A DNA stretch of 64,000 nucleotides from contig NZ_CP036537.1 in assembly GCF_021184025.1 (NCBI RefSeq), forward strand, positions 3,596,001 to 3,660,000. The letters are read 5' to 3'. The stretch comes from Rhodopseudomonas boonkerdii (GTDB taxonomy: Bacteria; Pseudomonadota; Alphaproteobacteria; Rhizobiales; Xanthobacteraceae). This document shows, one piece after another, positions 8,622-17,053 of this stretch; positions within the stretch are counted from its first letter, which is position 1, and every line of letters begins with the position of its first letter. A program made the position numbers and the translations under genes. A model generated the notes under the pieces. It worked only from the letters and a program-made list of their open reading frames with translations. It made no database searches and was not told the DNA's origin.

Positions 8622-9353
8622 ATGAGCGAGACGGTTGAAGTCGGCAAGGAAGCCGATCACCACCCCTACAAGCGCCCGCGCGATGCAGCGACGCTGATGC
8701 TGGTCGATCGCTCCGGCCCGGTGCCGAAAGTGCTGGTCGGCAAGCGCCACGACAAGGTGGTGTTCATGCCGGGCAAGTTCGTCTTCCCGGGCGGCAGTGT
8801 CGACAAGACCGATAATCGCGTGCCGGTGGCCGCGCCAATGCCGGCCGCGCTCGAAGCCAATCTGATGAAGGGCAGCCCGAAGACGCTGCCCTCGCGCGCC
8901 CGCTCGCTCGCCATCGCCGCCATCCGCGAAGCCTGCGAAGAGACCGGCCTCTGTCTCGGCCGCAAGGTCGACGGCACGACGAAAAAGCTCAACGGGCCGT
9001 GGCAGGCCTTCAGCGATGCCGGCCTGCTGCCGGACCCTTCGGGCCTGTTCCTGATCGCCCGCGCCATCACCCCGCCCGGCCGCATCAAGCGTTTCGACAC
9101 CCGCTTCTTCACCGCCGATGCCTCGTCGATCGCCCACCGCGTGGAAGGTGTGGTTCATGCGGATGCCGAACTGGTGGAGCTGGTGTGGGTCGAACTCGGT
9201 TCGCCGCATCTCGCCGACGCGCATGCGATGACCAAGAATGTGCTCAACCAGCTGCAGAAACGCCTGGCACTCGGGCCTCTCCACCACAACGCGCCGCTGC
9301 CGTTCTTTCATTGGTACGACGGTAAGATGCAGATGGATCTGATACCCGCCTGA
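8622..9353 (+). CDS. NUDIX hydrolase, NUDT7/NUDT19-like
   Basis: A 243-residue NUDIX-fold protein. The box is split in the way seen in the long CoA-type subgroup: MPGKFVFPGGSV near residue 47, then about 40 extra residues, then REACEETGL with the metal-binding glutamates. The start ATG 8622 has AGGAGACGG directly upstream; the longer frame from 8550 has no such site and overlaps DUF983. NUDIX enzymes cleave nucleoside diphosphates linked to other groups. A CoA or nucleotide-sugar substrate is possible, but no CoA signature is clear enough to decide. Confidence 0.87.
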   Translation: MSETVEVGKEADHHPYKRPRDAATLMLVDRSGPVPKVLVGKRHDKVVFMPGKFVFPGGSVDKTDNRVPVAAPMPAALEANLMKGSPKTLPSRARSLAIAAIREACEETGLCLGRKVDGTTKKLNGPWQAFSDAGLLPDPSGLFLIARAITPPGRIKRFDTRFFTADASSIAHRVEGVVHADAELVELVWVELGSPHLADAHAMTKNVLNQLQKRLALGPLHHNAPLPFFHWYDGKMQMDLIPA

Positions 9354-9753
9354 CGCGCAAGCGCCGCTACTGCGGCGTTTCGCGATTTCAACGCGCGATA
9401 GCGCTCGCGAAGAAAGCGGGTGTATCGAGCGGCTTCGCGGAAGTCGCGATCTGCCGATCTCGCCAAATCGTGGCTGCCGCTTGCAGATGAAGAGCCGAGG
9501 GCAAGCGAAGCGCGCAGCATGTCTGCGCGCTTTTGACTCTGCCTCATATGACGACGAAGCCAGTCCGGCCCTCCGGCTTTTGGCTTTCCGGATCGCTTCG
9601 CTCAAACGAATTGCAACGCAGTTCGCCAAGGCTCGCAATGACGGTGTTCTACGGGCGCATCCCAATTCGCAATAATCTTCTTGCGGACACCTCCTGTTCC
9701 ATCGCCCACCGCATGACTATGTGCTCCCGACCAACATCACGGGGATCATTTGG
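9354..9753. repeat. 400-bp gap with GTCATTGCGAGC-type repeat remnant
   Basis: Read on the minus strand, the right part holds GTCATTGCGAGC (9631-9642), then GAGCGAAGCGATCCGGAAAG and CCGGACTGGCTTCGTCGTCA. This is the arrangement of a widespread Nitrobacteraceae interspersed repeat built around GTCATTGCGAG and GAAGCAATCC. The left part (9354-9480) has small hairpins such as CGCCGCTACTGCGGCG. A 79-codon minus-strand frame (9308-9547) crosses it but has no convincing ribosome-binding site and overlaps the NUDIX end. Confidence 0.5.
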
Positions 9754-11082
9754 ATGGCAAAGCGTCAGTTGAAGCTCGGGGCCTTCATGCGACCGGTCTC
9801 AATCCACACCGGCGCCTGGCGCTATCCTGGCGCGGTGCCGGATGCCAATTTCAATTTTCCGCTGATGAAGCAGATGATCCGCAAGCTGGAGGCCGGCAAG
9901 TTCGACGCCTTCTTCATGGCCGATCATCTCGCGGTGCTGAACATGCCGGTGGAAGCGCTGAAGCGCAGCCACACGGTGACGTCGTTCGAACCCTTCACGC
10001 TGCTGTCCGCGCTCGCGGCCGTGACCGAGAATATCGGCCTCGTCGCCACCGGCTCGACGACTTTCGACGCCCCCTATCACGTGGCCCGCCGCTTCGCTTC
10101 GCTGGATCACATTTCGGGCGGTCGTGCCGGCTGGAACATCGTCACCACCTCCAATCCCGATGCGGCGCTCAATTTCGGCCTCGACGACCACATGGAGCAT
10201 GCAGAGCGCTACAAGCGTGCGCGCGAGTTCTACGATGTGGTGACCGGCCTGTGGGATTCATTCGCGGACGACGCCTTTCCGCGCGACGCCGAAAGCGGGA
10301 TCTATATGGACCCCGAAAAGATGCATGTGCTCGATCACAAGGGCGCCTATCTCAAGGTCCGCGGCCCTCTGAACATCGCTCGCCCCGTGCAGGGGTGGCC
10401 GGTGATCGTGCAGGCCGGCGCGTCCGAAGACGGCAAACAGCTCGCTGCAGAGACGGCGGAGGCCGTGTTCACCGGCGGCGGCCCGATCGGCGATGCGCAA
10501 AAGCTCTATGCCGACATCAAGGGCCAGATGGCGAAGCTCGGCCGCGATCCCGATCACCTCAAGATCCTGCCCGGCGCCTTCGTGGTGGTCGGCGACAGTA
10601 TCGAGGAAGCGAGGGAGAAGCGCGCGCTGCTCGACAGCAAGGTGCATTACGCCAACGCCATCGCCTCGCTGTCGATCAACCTCGGCACCGATGCCTCCGG
10701 CTTCGATCCCGACGCCCCGCTGCCCGACGACATCCCCGAGAGCAATGCCAGCAAGAGCGGGCGCGAACGCGTCATCGCCCTCGCCCGGCGGGAAAATCTC
10801 ACCGTGCGCCAGCTCGCCCAGCGGCTCGGGGGCTATGCCGGCTCCGCATTTGTGGGGACACCCCAGACCATCGCCGACGAGATGCAGGAATGGCTGGAAA
10901 CCGAGGCCTCCGACGGTTTCAACGTCATGTTCCCTTATCTGCCAGAGGGCCTGAACGAGTTCGTGGACCGTGTCGTCCCGGAACTGCAGCGGCGCGGTAT
11001 CTTCCGGACCGCCTATGAAGGCCGCACGCTGCGCGAGAATCTGGGGCTTCCGCGCCCCGAAAACCGCTTCTTTCGGCGGTAA
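9754..11082 (+). CDS. LLM-class FMN-dependent monooxygenase, NtaA/SnaA/DszA type
   Basis: A 442-residue bacterial luciferase-like protein. Signatures are LGAFMRPVSIHTGAWRYPGA, FDAFFMADHLAVL near residue 50, and the family-diagnostic SGGRAGWNIVTTSNPDAALN with DDHMEHAERYKRAREF near 119-155. The C-terminal part FVGTPQTIADEMQEWLE and SDGFNVMFPYLPEGLNEFV is typical of nitrilotriacetate/dibenzothiophene-sulfone type monooxygenases. These need reduced FMN from a partner reductase, and none is adjacent. The substrate is unknown. ATG 9754 matches the usual N-terminus; the upstream ATG at 9721 adds 11 unrelated residues. Confidence 0.88.
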   Translation: MAKRQLKLGAFMRPVSIHTGAWRYPGAVPDANFNFPLMKQMIRKLEAGKFDAFFMADHLAVLNMPVEALKRSHTVTSFEPFTLLSALAAVTENIGLVATGSTTFDAPYHVARRFASLDHISGGRAGWNIVTTSNPDAALNFGLDDHMEHAERYKRAREFYDVVTGLWDSFADDAFPRDAESGIYMDPEKMHVLDHKGAYLKVRGPLNIARPVQGWPVIVQAGASEDGKQLAAETAEAVFTGGGPIGDAQKLYADIKGQMAKLGRDPDHLKILPGAFVVVGDSIEEAREKRALLDSKVHYANAIASLSINLGTDASGFDPDAPLPDDIPESNASKSGRERVIALARRENLTVRQLAQRLGGYAGSAFVGTPQTIADEMQEWLETEASDGFNVMFPYLPEGLNEFVDRVVPELQRRGIFRTAYEGRTLRENLGLPRPENRFFRR

Positions 11083-11119
11083 TGGCAGGAAATCCCCGGA
11101 TTTACCGCTGCGGAAAACC

Positions 11120-11147
11120 TTGACTTTGGGGCGTTCGCGGCTAGTTT
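11120..11147 (+). promoter_or_regulatory. candidate sigma-70 promoter for rpmG
   Basis: CTTGACT gives a -35 element (TTGACT, 11120-11125) of the alphaproteobacterial type. It is followed after 16 bases by TAGTTT (11142-11147) as a weak -10. The predicted start lies about 55 bases before rpmG. The -10 matches only partly. Confidence 0.35.
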
Positions 11148-11208
11148 GCGCGCCAACGCGGCCAGTGCTCTGGCTGTCACCCGATTCCCGACATTCAGAG
11201 GTTTCACC

Positions 11209-11376
11209 ATGGCCAAGGCGGTCACCATCAAGGTCAAGCTCGTTTCCACCGCGGATACCGGCTTCTACTACGTCGCCAAGAAGAACTCGCGCACCATGAC
11301 CGACAAGATGGTCAAGAAGAAGTACGACCCGGTCGCGCGCAAGCATGTCGAGTTCAAGGAAGCCAAGATCAAGTAA
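11209..11376 (+). CDS. rpmG: 50S ribosomal protein L33
   Basis: A 55-residue L33: [20 protein letters not shown], then YVAKKNSRT and [17 protein letters not shown]. The four zinc-binding cysteines of C+ L33 forms are absent, so this is the zinc-independent (C-) type usual in alphaproteobacteria. The start is the ATG at 11209; longer upstream reading is not L33. The gene is monocistronic, with its own promoter candidate and a strong terminator 28 bases after the stop. Confidence 0.97.
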   Translation: MAKAVTIKVKLVSTADTGFYYVAKKNSRTMTDKMVKKKYDPVARKHVEFKEAKIK

Positions 11377-11404
11377 GCGCGCTCGCCGCTGCTGACGATC
11401 TGGA

Positions 11405-11428
11405 CGGGGCCGAAAGGCCCCGTTTTTT
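11405..11428 (+). terminator. rho-independent terminator after rpmG
   Basis: CGGGGCC-GAAA-GGCCCCG is a perfect 7-bp G+C stem with a GAAA tetraloop, followed directly by TTTTTT. It is a textbook intrinsic terminator on the plus strand. Confidence 0.9.
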
Positions 11429-11461
11429 GTTGAGCAAGTGCACGAGCCGCACCCCTCTCTG

Positions 11462-11594
11462 CCCTCATCCTGAGGAGCATGCCAACGGCATGCGTCTCGA
11501 AGGATGACTGCACGCTCGGAGCCAGACCAACTCATGGTTCGAGACGGCGCTGTCAGCGGCGCAATTGCGCCGCTAGGCCTCCTCACCATGAGGG
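11462..11594. repeat. paired palindromic element (CCCTCATCCTGAGGAG family), with nested 20-bp palindrome
   Basis: Two hairpin units face each other: CCCTCATCCTGAGGAG with GTCTCGAAGGATG, then CATGGTTCGAGACG with CCTCCTCACCATGAGGG. The right unit carries an extra perfect palindrome AGCGGCGCAATTGCGCCGCT (about 11555-11574). The final 60 bp are identical to the end of the copy at 31177-31300. The element fills the space between the rpmG terminator and the pleD stop. Confidence 0.8.
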
Positions 11595-11607
11595 AACGGA
11601 TTCGATC

Positions 11608-12981
11608 TTACGCCGCTGCGGCGACCACGCGGTTGCGCCCGTCATGTTTGGCGCGATACAGCGCGACATCCGCGCGCTTGAGCACGTCGGCGATCGACTC
11701 GCTCTTCTTCTCCAGCGTCGCGAGACCAATGGAGATGGTAACTTCGATCCGCTTGTTGCCGCGGTCGATCGAGAACGACTCGCCGGCGATCGAGCGGCGC
11801 AGACGCTCCGCCACCATGCCGGCAACATGCATGTCGGTCTCCGGCATCACGATGACAAATTCCTCGCCGCCATAGCGACAAGCCAGATCGATGCCGCGGA
11901 TCGACTTGCGAATGCGCACCGCGAATTCACGCAGCACGTCGTCGCCGCAGTCGTGGCCATGCGTATCGTTGATCGACTTGAAGTAGTCGATATCGAGGAT
12001 CATCAGCGCCAGCGGCTTGCTGCGCGTCACCGCCTGCTCGGCCAGCGTCTGGAGATGGCTTTCCATGTAACGGCGATTGTGCAGGCCGGTGAGACCGTCG
12101 GTAATTGCAGCCTCGATGGAATGCTGGACGTTGTCGCGCAGATGATCGGTGTAGCGGCGGCGGCGCACCTGGGTGCGCGCACGCGCCAGCAGCTCGTTCT
12201 TGTCGACCGGCCGCGTGAGATAGTCGTTCACGCCGATCTCGAGCCCGCGCAGCAGGCGCGTGTTATTGTCGATGTCTGCGATGGCAAGGATCGGAATCTG
12301 CCGCGTACGCTCCAGCGAGCGCGCCTGGCTGCACAGTCGCAGGCCGTCGAAATTCGTGAGGCTGAGGGAAACAATCAGGAGATCGTAATTACCCTCGGCC
12401 GCATGAAACAGGGCTTCGGTGGGGTTGGGCTCGACATCCACGGTATGCTCGGCTGCGAGCAACGGTGCGAGACGCTCATATGACGCCGGGCGGTCATCGA
12501 CGAGAAGGATACGGCCGCCAACACCCTCGTCGGCCACGGCGCTGCGCTCCGGCGCCTGGATGCCGATCTCCAGCGAGGTGAGCGCGCGCATGCGCAGCTC
12601 GTCGGTCATCATCTTCAGGCGCGTCAGCGAGCGGACGCGCGCCACCAGCACGGCATCCGCAACGGGCTTGGTGAGGAAATCGTCGGCGCCGGCCTCCAGG
12701 CCGCGCACGCGATCGGATGGCGAATCCAGGGCGGTGACCATCACGACCGGAATGAAGTGCGTCTTCGGATCAGCCTTGAGGCGACGGCAGACCTCGAAGC
12801 CGTCCATGTCCGGCATCATGACATCGAGCAGGATCAGGTCGCATTCCGAGCGCGCGCAGATTTCCAGCGCCTGAGTGCCGCTCGACGCGGTAATCACGTC
12901 GAAATATTCGGCGGACAGGCGGGCTTCCAGCAACTTCACATTGGCGGGTATGTCATCGACGACGAGAATACGCGCTGACAT
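11608..12981 (-). CDS. pleD: Response regulator / diguanylate cyclase PleD
   Basis: A 457-residue protein with REC-REC-GGDEF order. REC1 (1-120) has the acidic pocket VVDD and phospho-Asp in LILLDVMMPDMDG. REC2 (about 150-270) has IVSLSLTNFDG, where the acceptor Asp is replaced, as expected of the PleD adaptor domain. The cyclase domain carries GGEEF at 371-375 and the product-inhibition I-site RGID at 362-365, so it should be active and feedback-controlled. It makes c-di-GMP at the cell pole in the swarmer-to-sessile transition. It follows divK by 10 bases, the conserved operon of alphaproteobacteria. Confidence 0.96.
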   Translation of the reverse strand: MSARILVVDDIPANVKLLEARLSAEYFDVITASSGTQALEICARSECDLILLDVMMPDMDGFEVCRRLKADPKTHFIPVVMVTALDSPSDRVRGLEAGADDFLTKPVADAVLVARVRSLTRLKMMTDELRMRALTSLEIGIQAPERSAVADEGVGGRILLVDDRPASYERLAPLLAAEHTVDVEPNPTEALFHAAEGNYDLLIVSLSLTNFDGLRLCSQARSLERTRQIPILAIADIDNNTRLLRGLEIGVNDYLTRPVDKNELLARARTQVRRRRYTDHLRDNVQHSIEAAITDGLTGLHNRRYMESHLQTLAEQAVTRSKPLALMILDIDYFKSINDTHGHDCGDDVLREFAVRIRKSIRGIDLACRYGGEEFVIVMPETDMHVAGMVAERLRRSIAGESFSIDRGNKRIEVTISIGLATLEKKSESIADVLKRADVALYRAKHDGRNRVVAAAA

Positions 12982-12991
12982 GAAAAACTCC

Positions 12992-13357
12992 CTAACCGAT
13001 AAATCGTCGGACCGTCTCGATGAACTTCCCGACGGAAATAGGCTTTGACAAATATGCTTCGCAGCCGCCTTCGCGGATGCGTTCCTCGTCGCCCTTCATG
13101 GCAAAGGCTGTGACGGCGACGACGGGGATCATGCTGATGGCAGGATCCTTCTTGATCCAACCGGTGACATCGAGGCCGGAAACCTGCGGCAACTGGATGT
13201 CCATGAGGATCAGATCGGGGCGCAGCGAGCGGACAAGATCGAGCGCTTCGTAGCCGTTGCTCGTGCCCACCGTCTGGTAGCCATGGGCTTCCAGAAGGTC
13301 ACGGAACAGCTTCATATTGAGCTCGTTGTCCTCCACGATCAGGACGGTTTTGGCCAT
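12992..13357 (-). CDS. divK: Single-domain response regulator DivK
   Basis: A 121-residue REC protein nearly colinear with Caulobacter Div[21 protein letters not shown], phospho-Asp in [28 protein letters not shown] and [12 protein letters not shown]. DivK relays phosphorylation from PleC/DivJ to DivL-CckA and so sets CtrA activity in the cell cycle. The start is set at 13357, where GGAGG lies 6-10 bases upstream and the family N-terminus begins; the longer frame to 13462 adds 35 unrelated residues. It is first in the divK-pleD operon. Confidence 0.96.
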   Translation of the reverse strand: MAKTVLIVEDNELNMKLFRDLLEAHGYQTVGTSNGYEALDLVRSLRPDLILMDIQLPQVSGLDVTGWIKKDPAISMIPVVAVTAFAMKGDEERIREGGCEAYLSKPISVGKFIETVRRFIG

Positions 13358-13537
13358 CCCGTCCTCCAATCCCGACATAAACGGTTTCCCTGCGCAACGC
13401 CCTCGGCGCGGCGCCGGCGGATCAATGCCGCCGAACCTCCCGGCTTGAACCAAAAATCCCAATTACTGGAATCACTTGGATGACTCGGGCATGATAATTC
13501 AAACTAGAGACGATAGGTTACGGAAAGGCAAACACGC

Positions 13538-13840
13538 GTGATGAAAAAGCAAGCCCGGCACCCCGGCGAAGTGGCTGAAATCGTTGCGATTCAGGCGCTC
13601 TCCTTCGTGGCGGGAGAGCCCGAGCGGCTGGGTCTCTTCCTGTCCGAAAGCGGGATCGGCCCGGAAACGCTGCGTTCGGCTGCGAAGGATCCGCAATTTC
13701 TCGTCAGCGTGCTGGATTTCGTGCTGCGTGACGACGAAACCGTGCAGGCGTTCGCCAGCGCCTCGCAACTGCCGCCTACCACCATCGCCGCCGCCCGCCA
13801 GGCCCTGGGAGGCCCCCAGACGGGCAGCGATTTCTCGTGA
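13538..13840 (+). CDS. DUF3572 family protein
   Basis: A 100-residue mostly helical protein: VAEIVAIQALSFVAGEPERLGLFLSESGI, VLDFVLRDDETVQAFA. It is typical of DUF3572, found in Rhizobiales between divK and dinB. The function is unknown. GTG 13538 is spaced 9 bases from GGAAAGG; the following ATG 13541 is an alternative. Its stop overlaps the dinB start (GTGA), so translation of the two is probably coupled. This suggests a link to lesion bypass or to cell-cycle control of the polymerase, but there is no direct evidence. Confidence 0.85.
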   Translation: MMKKQARHPGEVAEIVAIQALSFVAGEPERLGLFLSESGIGPETLRSAAKDPQFLVSVLDFVLRDDETVQAFASASQLPPTTIAAARQALGGPQTGSDFS

Positions 13841-15132
13841 CCCAAATCCCGTCAGATGTGAGCGGACCGCGCTGCTTCTGCCGGGATTGCCTTGCCGACC
13901 TCGACCTGCGTCTGAAGCGTTGCACCGCCTGCGGCTCGCCGCGGCTGGTGCGCCATCGCGCCCTGCCCGCGCTCACCCTCGCCCATATCGATTGTGACGC
14001 CTTCTACGCAACGGTGGAGAAGCGCGACAATCCCGCGCTCAACGACTATCCGGTCATCATCGGCGGCGGCAAGCGCGGCGTGGTGTCCGCCGCCTGCTAT
14101 ATCGCGCGCACCTATGGCGTGCGCTCGGCCATGCCCATGTTCAAGGCGCTGGACCTTTGCCCCGAGGCGAAGGTCATCAAGCCGGACATGGCAAAGTATG
14201 TCCGCGTCGGCCGCGAGGTCCGGCACGCCATGCAAGCGCTGACGCCGCTCGTGGAGCCGCTCTCCATCGACGAGGCGTTTCTCGATCTCGCGGGCACCCA
14301 GCGCGTGCACGGGATGATCCCGGCCAAGGTGCTGGCAAAATTCGCGGCAGATGTGGAGCGGGAGATCGGCATCACCGTGTCGGTGGGCCTCTCGGTCAAC
14401 AAGTTTCTCGCCAAGATCGCCAGCGATCTCGACAAGCCGCGCGGCTTTGCGACGCTCGATCAGGAAGATGCGATGGCCCTCCTCTCCGAAAAGCCTGTCG
14501 GCTTCATCTATGGCGTCGGACCGGCGACGCAGGAGCGGCTGTCACAACGCGGTTTCCGCAAGGTCGGCGATCTGCAGCGCGCCGAAGAAACGGAGCTGAT
14601 GAAACAGTTCGGCGGCGAAGGGCGCCGGCTGTGGCGTCTTGCGCGGGGGATCGACGACCGTCTCGTCGTTGCCGATCGCGGCGCCAAGACGATTTCCAAC
14701 GAAACGACATTCAACGAGGACATCCGCGACCTCGCCACGCTGGAGAAGATCCTGTGGCGCCTGTCGGAAAAGGTGTCCGGGCGCCTAAAGAGCAGCGAAC
14801 TCTCAGGGACCACCATCACGCTGAAACTGAAGACCGCAGACTTCCGCCAGCGCACGCGCTCGCAATCGATCCAGTCGCCGACGCAGCTCGCAAAACGCAT
14901 CTTCGACATCAGTCGCGAAATGCTGGCGAAGGAGATCGACGGCACGGCGTTTCGCCTGATCGGCACCGGCGTCAGCGCATTGCGGCCTGGCTCCGAAGCC
15001 GGGGACGAGAATATGCTCGATCGCCGCTCCGCCCACGCCGAGCGCGCGATGGATGCGCTGAAGAAGAAATTCGGCAATGCCGCCGTGATCAAGGGCATTG
15101 CGTATGATGGGCCGGAAAAGCCGCGGTCTTGA
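13837..15132 (+). CDS. dinB: DNA polymerase IV (Y-family) with N-terminal zinc-ribbon extension
   Basis: A 431-residue translesion polymerase. The Y-family core starts near residue 47 (LAHIDCDAFYATVE, metal-binding Asp) with catalytic SIDEAFLDL and the HhH and little-finger regions (GFIYGVGPATQERL; ISNETTFNEDI). Ahead of it lie about 45 extra residues with CRDC (15-18) and CTAC (29-32), a plausible Zn ribbon absent from E. coli DinB. The GTG start overlaps the DUF3572 stop by 4 bases. The C-terminus lacks a clear QLxLF-type clamp peptide, ending EKPRS, so clamp contact may lie elsewhere. Confidence 0.95.
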   Translation: MTQIPSDVSGPRCFCRDCLADLDLRLKRCTACGSPRLVRHRALPALTLAHIDCDAFYATVEKRDNPALNDYPVIIGGGKRGVVSAACYIARTYGVRSAMPMFKALDLCPEAKVIKPDMAKYVRVGREVRHAMQALTPLVEPLSIDEAFLDLAGTQRVHGMIPAKVLAKFAADVEREIGITVSVGLSVNKFLAKIASDLDKPRGFATLDQEDAMALLSEKPVGFIYGVGPATQERLSQRGFRKVGDLQRAEETELMKQFGGEGRRLWRLARGIDDRLVVADRGAKTISNETTFNEDIRDLATLEKILWRLSEKVSGRLKSSELSGTTITLKLKTADFRQRTRSQSIQSPTQLAKRIFDISREMLAKEIDGTAFRLIGTGVSALRPGSEAGDENMLDRRSAHAERAMDALKKKFGNAAVIKGIAYDGPEKPRS

Positions 15133-15140
15133 TTTCTGAA

Positions 15141-15848
15141 CTAGCTCGCCGTTTTCCGCTCTGGGAAGAAGCGGGTATCTCGTTGCATGATACCGGTAAA
15201 GTCAGTGCCAGAGCTCTCGCGGACAACCGTCGTAAGCGTGTTCCAAAAATCACGGAGCCTGACACCGGATTGTTTGGATAGCATTCCGTAGTTCCATATC
15301 CCGCAATGGACAGCATAGTTCCCCAGCATCGCAACATCTCGAGGGATTATCTTGGGCAGCAGGCGGCAGGCCCCCATCATCAACGCCACGCCCGGCAATA
15401 GAGACAGCCAAGATCCCGTCAGAAAGGCAAAGACGACAGCAGCGAGCAAGATGAACGCCAAAATCGCGATGCTTGCCGCACTGAATTGCAAAGCGGGAAG
15501 AGCAAAGCCCACCTCTCGCGAGAGAATGAAATGAAAATGCCGGGCTCCTTCTGCGTGAAATATTGGACGCAAGTCGGTCAACGGCGTCATGCGCTGCGTA
15601 TATCCAAGACGTCGGAGCGCGGCGCGCAATCGAAAAAATGCTAATGCTGTCGGGCACCCCGCAAGCTGAGAGTGTGAGGGCGGCAGCTTGGTCGCCACAA
15701 GATCGAAGAGATCGCCAACTGTCTCACAGTTCTTTGCCTCGTCATCAGAAATCTTGACCGCAAAGGCACGCTCGACGGAAACGAGGACATCGACATCGTC
15801 CCCGTCACCCACCAGATTCAAGCAGTTTGCAGCCTTTTTCTGGAACAT
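15141..15848 (-). CDS. membrane protein with N-terminal acyl-carrier-like domain
   Basis: A 235-residue protein of unknown function. Residues about 17-56 (VLVSVERAFAVKISDDEAKN, then TVGDLFDLVATKL) follow the helix pattern of acyl-carrier-like domains, but the DSL serine that carries phosphopantetheine is missing. Two hydrophobic segments follow at about 123-165 (FSAASIAILAFILLAAVVFA; LLPGVALMMGACRLL). The C-terminus (LRDFWNTLTTVVRESSG, then DTRFF) resembles a second degenerate carrier helix. The start at 15848 has GTGGAG upstream. Base use looks more A+T rich than its neighbours. It is convergent with dinB, 8 bases apart. Confidence 0.65.
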   Translation of the reverse strand: MFQKKAANCLNLVGDGDDVDVLVSVERAFAVKISDDEAKNCETVGDLFDLVATKLPPSHSQLAGCPTALAFFRLRAALRRLGYTQRMTPLTDLRPIFHAEGARHFHFILSREVGFALPALQFSAASIAILAFILLAAVVFAFLTGSWLSLLPGVALMMGACRLLPKIIPRDVAMLGNYAVHCGIWNYGMLSKQSGVRLRDFWNTLTTVVRESSGTDFTGIMQRDTRFFPERKTAS

Positions 15849-15925
15849 AAGTACTCCACCGCAGCTCGATTGGGGCAGTAGGATACAGCTACGCGACGAT
15901 AGCAACAAGGCGTCGAGCCAAACTC

Positions 15926-15972
15926 CCATGGTTCGAGACGCGCGCAAGAGCGCGCTCCTCACCATGAGGGCG
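15926..15972. repeat. single hairpin unit of the CCTCACCATGAGGG repeat family
   Basis: CATGGTTCGAGACGCGCGCA and GAGCGCGCTCCTCACCATGA form one palindromic unit (a half element) between the stop of the NicX-like gene and the start of the carrier-domain-like gene. It is the same sequence family as the paired copies elsewhere in the window. Confidence 0.7.
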
Positions 15973-15984
15973 GAGCTTGTGATC

Positions 15985-17031
15985 CTACCCAAACACGTCC
16001 TGCACCACGCCGTCCTTGATCACGTCGACACCGTCCAGCGTGATCGTCGTGTTGAAGATCGGCAGATCGAAATGTCCGGCCGTATAGCGGCCGGCGAATT
16101 CATTGGCGCCCGTCGAGAACAGGAAATTGCCCGCCACGGCGCGAATCTCCGTGCCATTGGTGTCGCGCTGGTCGTACATCTGCAGCGCTTCATAGCGCGC
16201 ATTCGGATTCATGCCCCAGCCGACATGCGACACCGCATAAGCCTCGCGGTCTCCCCAGGCGGCGAGATAGCGCTTCATCATCTCGGCATCGGCTCCCTCG
16301 CCGGTCAGTTCGGTGAGATAGTCATCCTTGAACAGCATCTTCACCGGCGACGTCAGGTAGCGCTTGAAGGTGAGATTGATATCGCCGGCATCCATCACCA
16401 CCGTGCCATTGATGGTCTTGCTCTTCGGGAACGAGACAACGATACCGCCGGGCCAATGGGCGAGCGTGCCGGGCTTGTCGGTCCAGCCCCAGACGCCGAC
16501 TGTCGCCGCGCCTTCCATGTTCACGTCGAGATCGGTGCCGGCCTTCGACGTCACCTTCATGTGCTTCGTGCCGCGCAGCATCTTCGCCGCCGCACGCACA
16601 CGCTTCTCCAGCGCGCTGTCCGGCACCATGCGCTCCAGCGCTTCCGGATGTTCGTTGGAGATCACGAGAATACGCGCGCCGGCCTTCAGGATGTCCGGCG
16701 TCTCCTTCGCATGCATCAGGCCCTCGATGGTGCAATCCACCACGAAACCTGTCTGCTGCAGCGCCGAGACCACCGGGCCAAGCTGCTGGATCGCTTCCGA
16801 TGCGCCGGTGGAACGGACCGGCACCACCTGCCTGTTGCGCGCGGTCGGGATCACGACATGGAACGGCTTCGCCCCCATGCGGAGCAATGCCAATTCGGCA
16901 AGATGGACATTCAGCGCACGCGATTGCGTCTCGGAGAGGATTGCAGCAGTGTCGCCGGGCTTGACCGCGCAGCGTTCGAAAATCTCGCAGAATGCGTCGA
17001 TCCATTTCGCCTCGATGCGATCCGCCAGCAT
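15985..17031 (-). CDS. NicX-like 2,5-dihydroxypyridine 5,6-dioxygenase (aminopeptidase-T fold)
   Basis: A 348-residue protein matching the NicX length. Likely Fe(II) ligands and active-site residues can be placed: His269 in SHVGWG, Ser306 in FSTG, His320 and Asp322 in GHFDLP. Spacing is close to that described for Pseudomonas NicX. NicX opens 2,5-dihydroxypyridine to N-formylmaleamate in nicotinate or hydroxypyridine breakdown. The start 17031 has GGAGAGG upstream; the longer frame overlaps the divergent promoter. The rest of a nicotinate pathway is not in the window. It may act on a related N-heterocycle; a leucyl-aminopeptidase label would come from fold similarity only. Confidence 0.78.
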   Translation of the reverse strand: MLADRIEAKWIDAFCEIFERCAVKPGDTAAILSETQSRALNVHLAELALLRMGAKPFHVVIPTARNRQVVPVRSTGASEAIQQLGPVVSALQQTGFVVDCTIEGLMHAKETPDILKAGARILVISNEHPEALERMVPDSALEKRVRAAAKMLRGTKHMKVTSKAGTDLDVNMEGAATVGVWGWTDKPGTLAHWPGGIVVSFPKSKTINGTVVMDAGDINLTFKRYLTSPVKMLFKDDYLTELTGEGADAEMMKRYLAAWGDREAYAVSHVGWGMNPNARYEALQMYDQRDTNGTEIRAVAGNFLFSTGANEFAGRYTAGHFDLPIFNTTITLDGVDVIKDGVVQDVFG

Positions 17032-17053
17032 GTTGCCTCTCCATGTTTTATAG

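Noticed and set aside
9308..9547. 79-codon minus-strand frame after the NUDIX gene
   Set aside because: It overlaps the NUDIX 3' end, has no ribosome-binding site, and lies in a degenerate interspersed repeat. Its Arg/Ala-rich translation is typical of a shadow frame in G+C-rich DNA.
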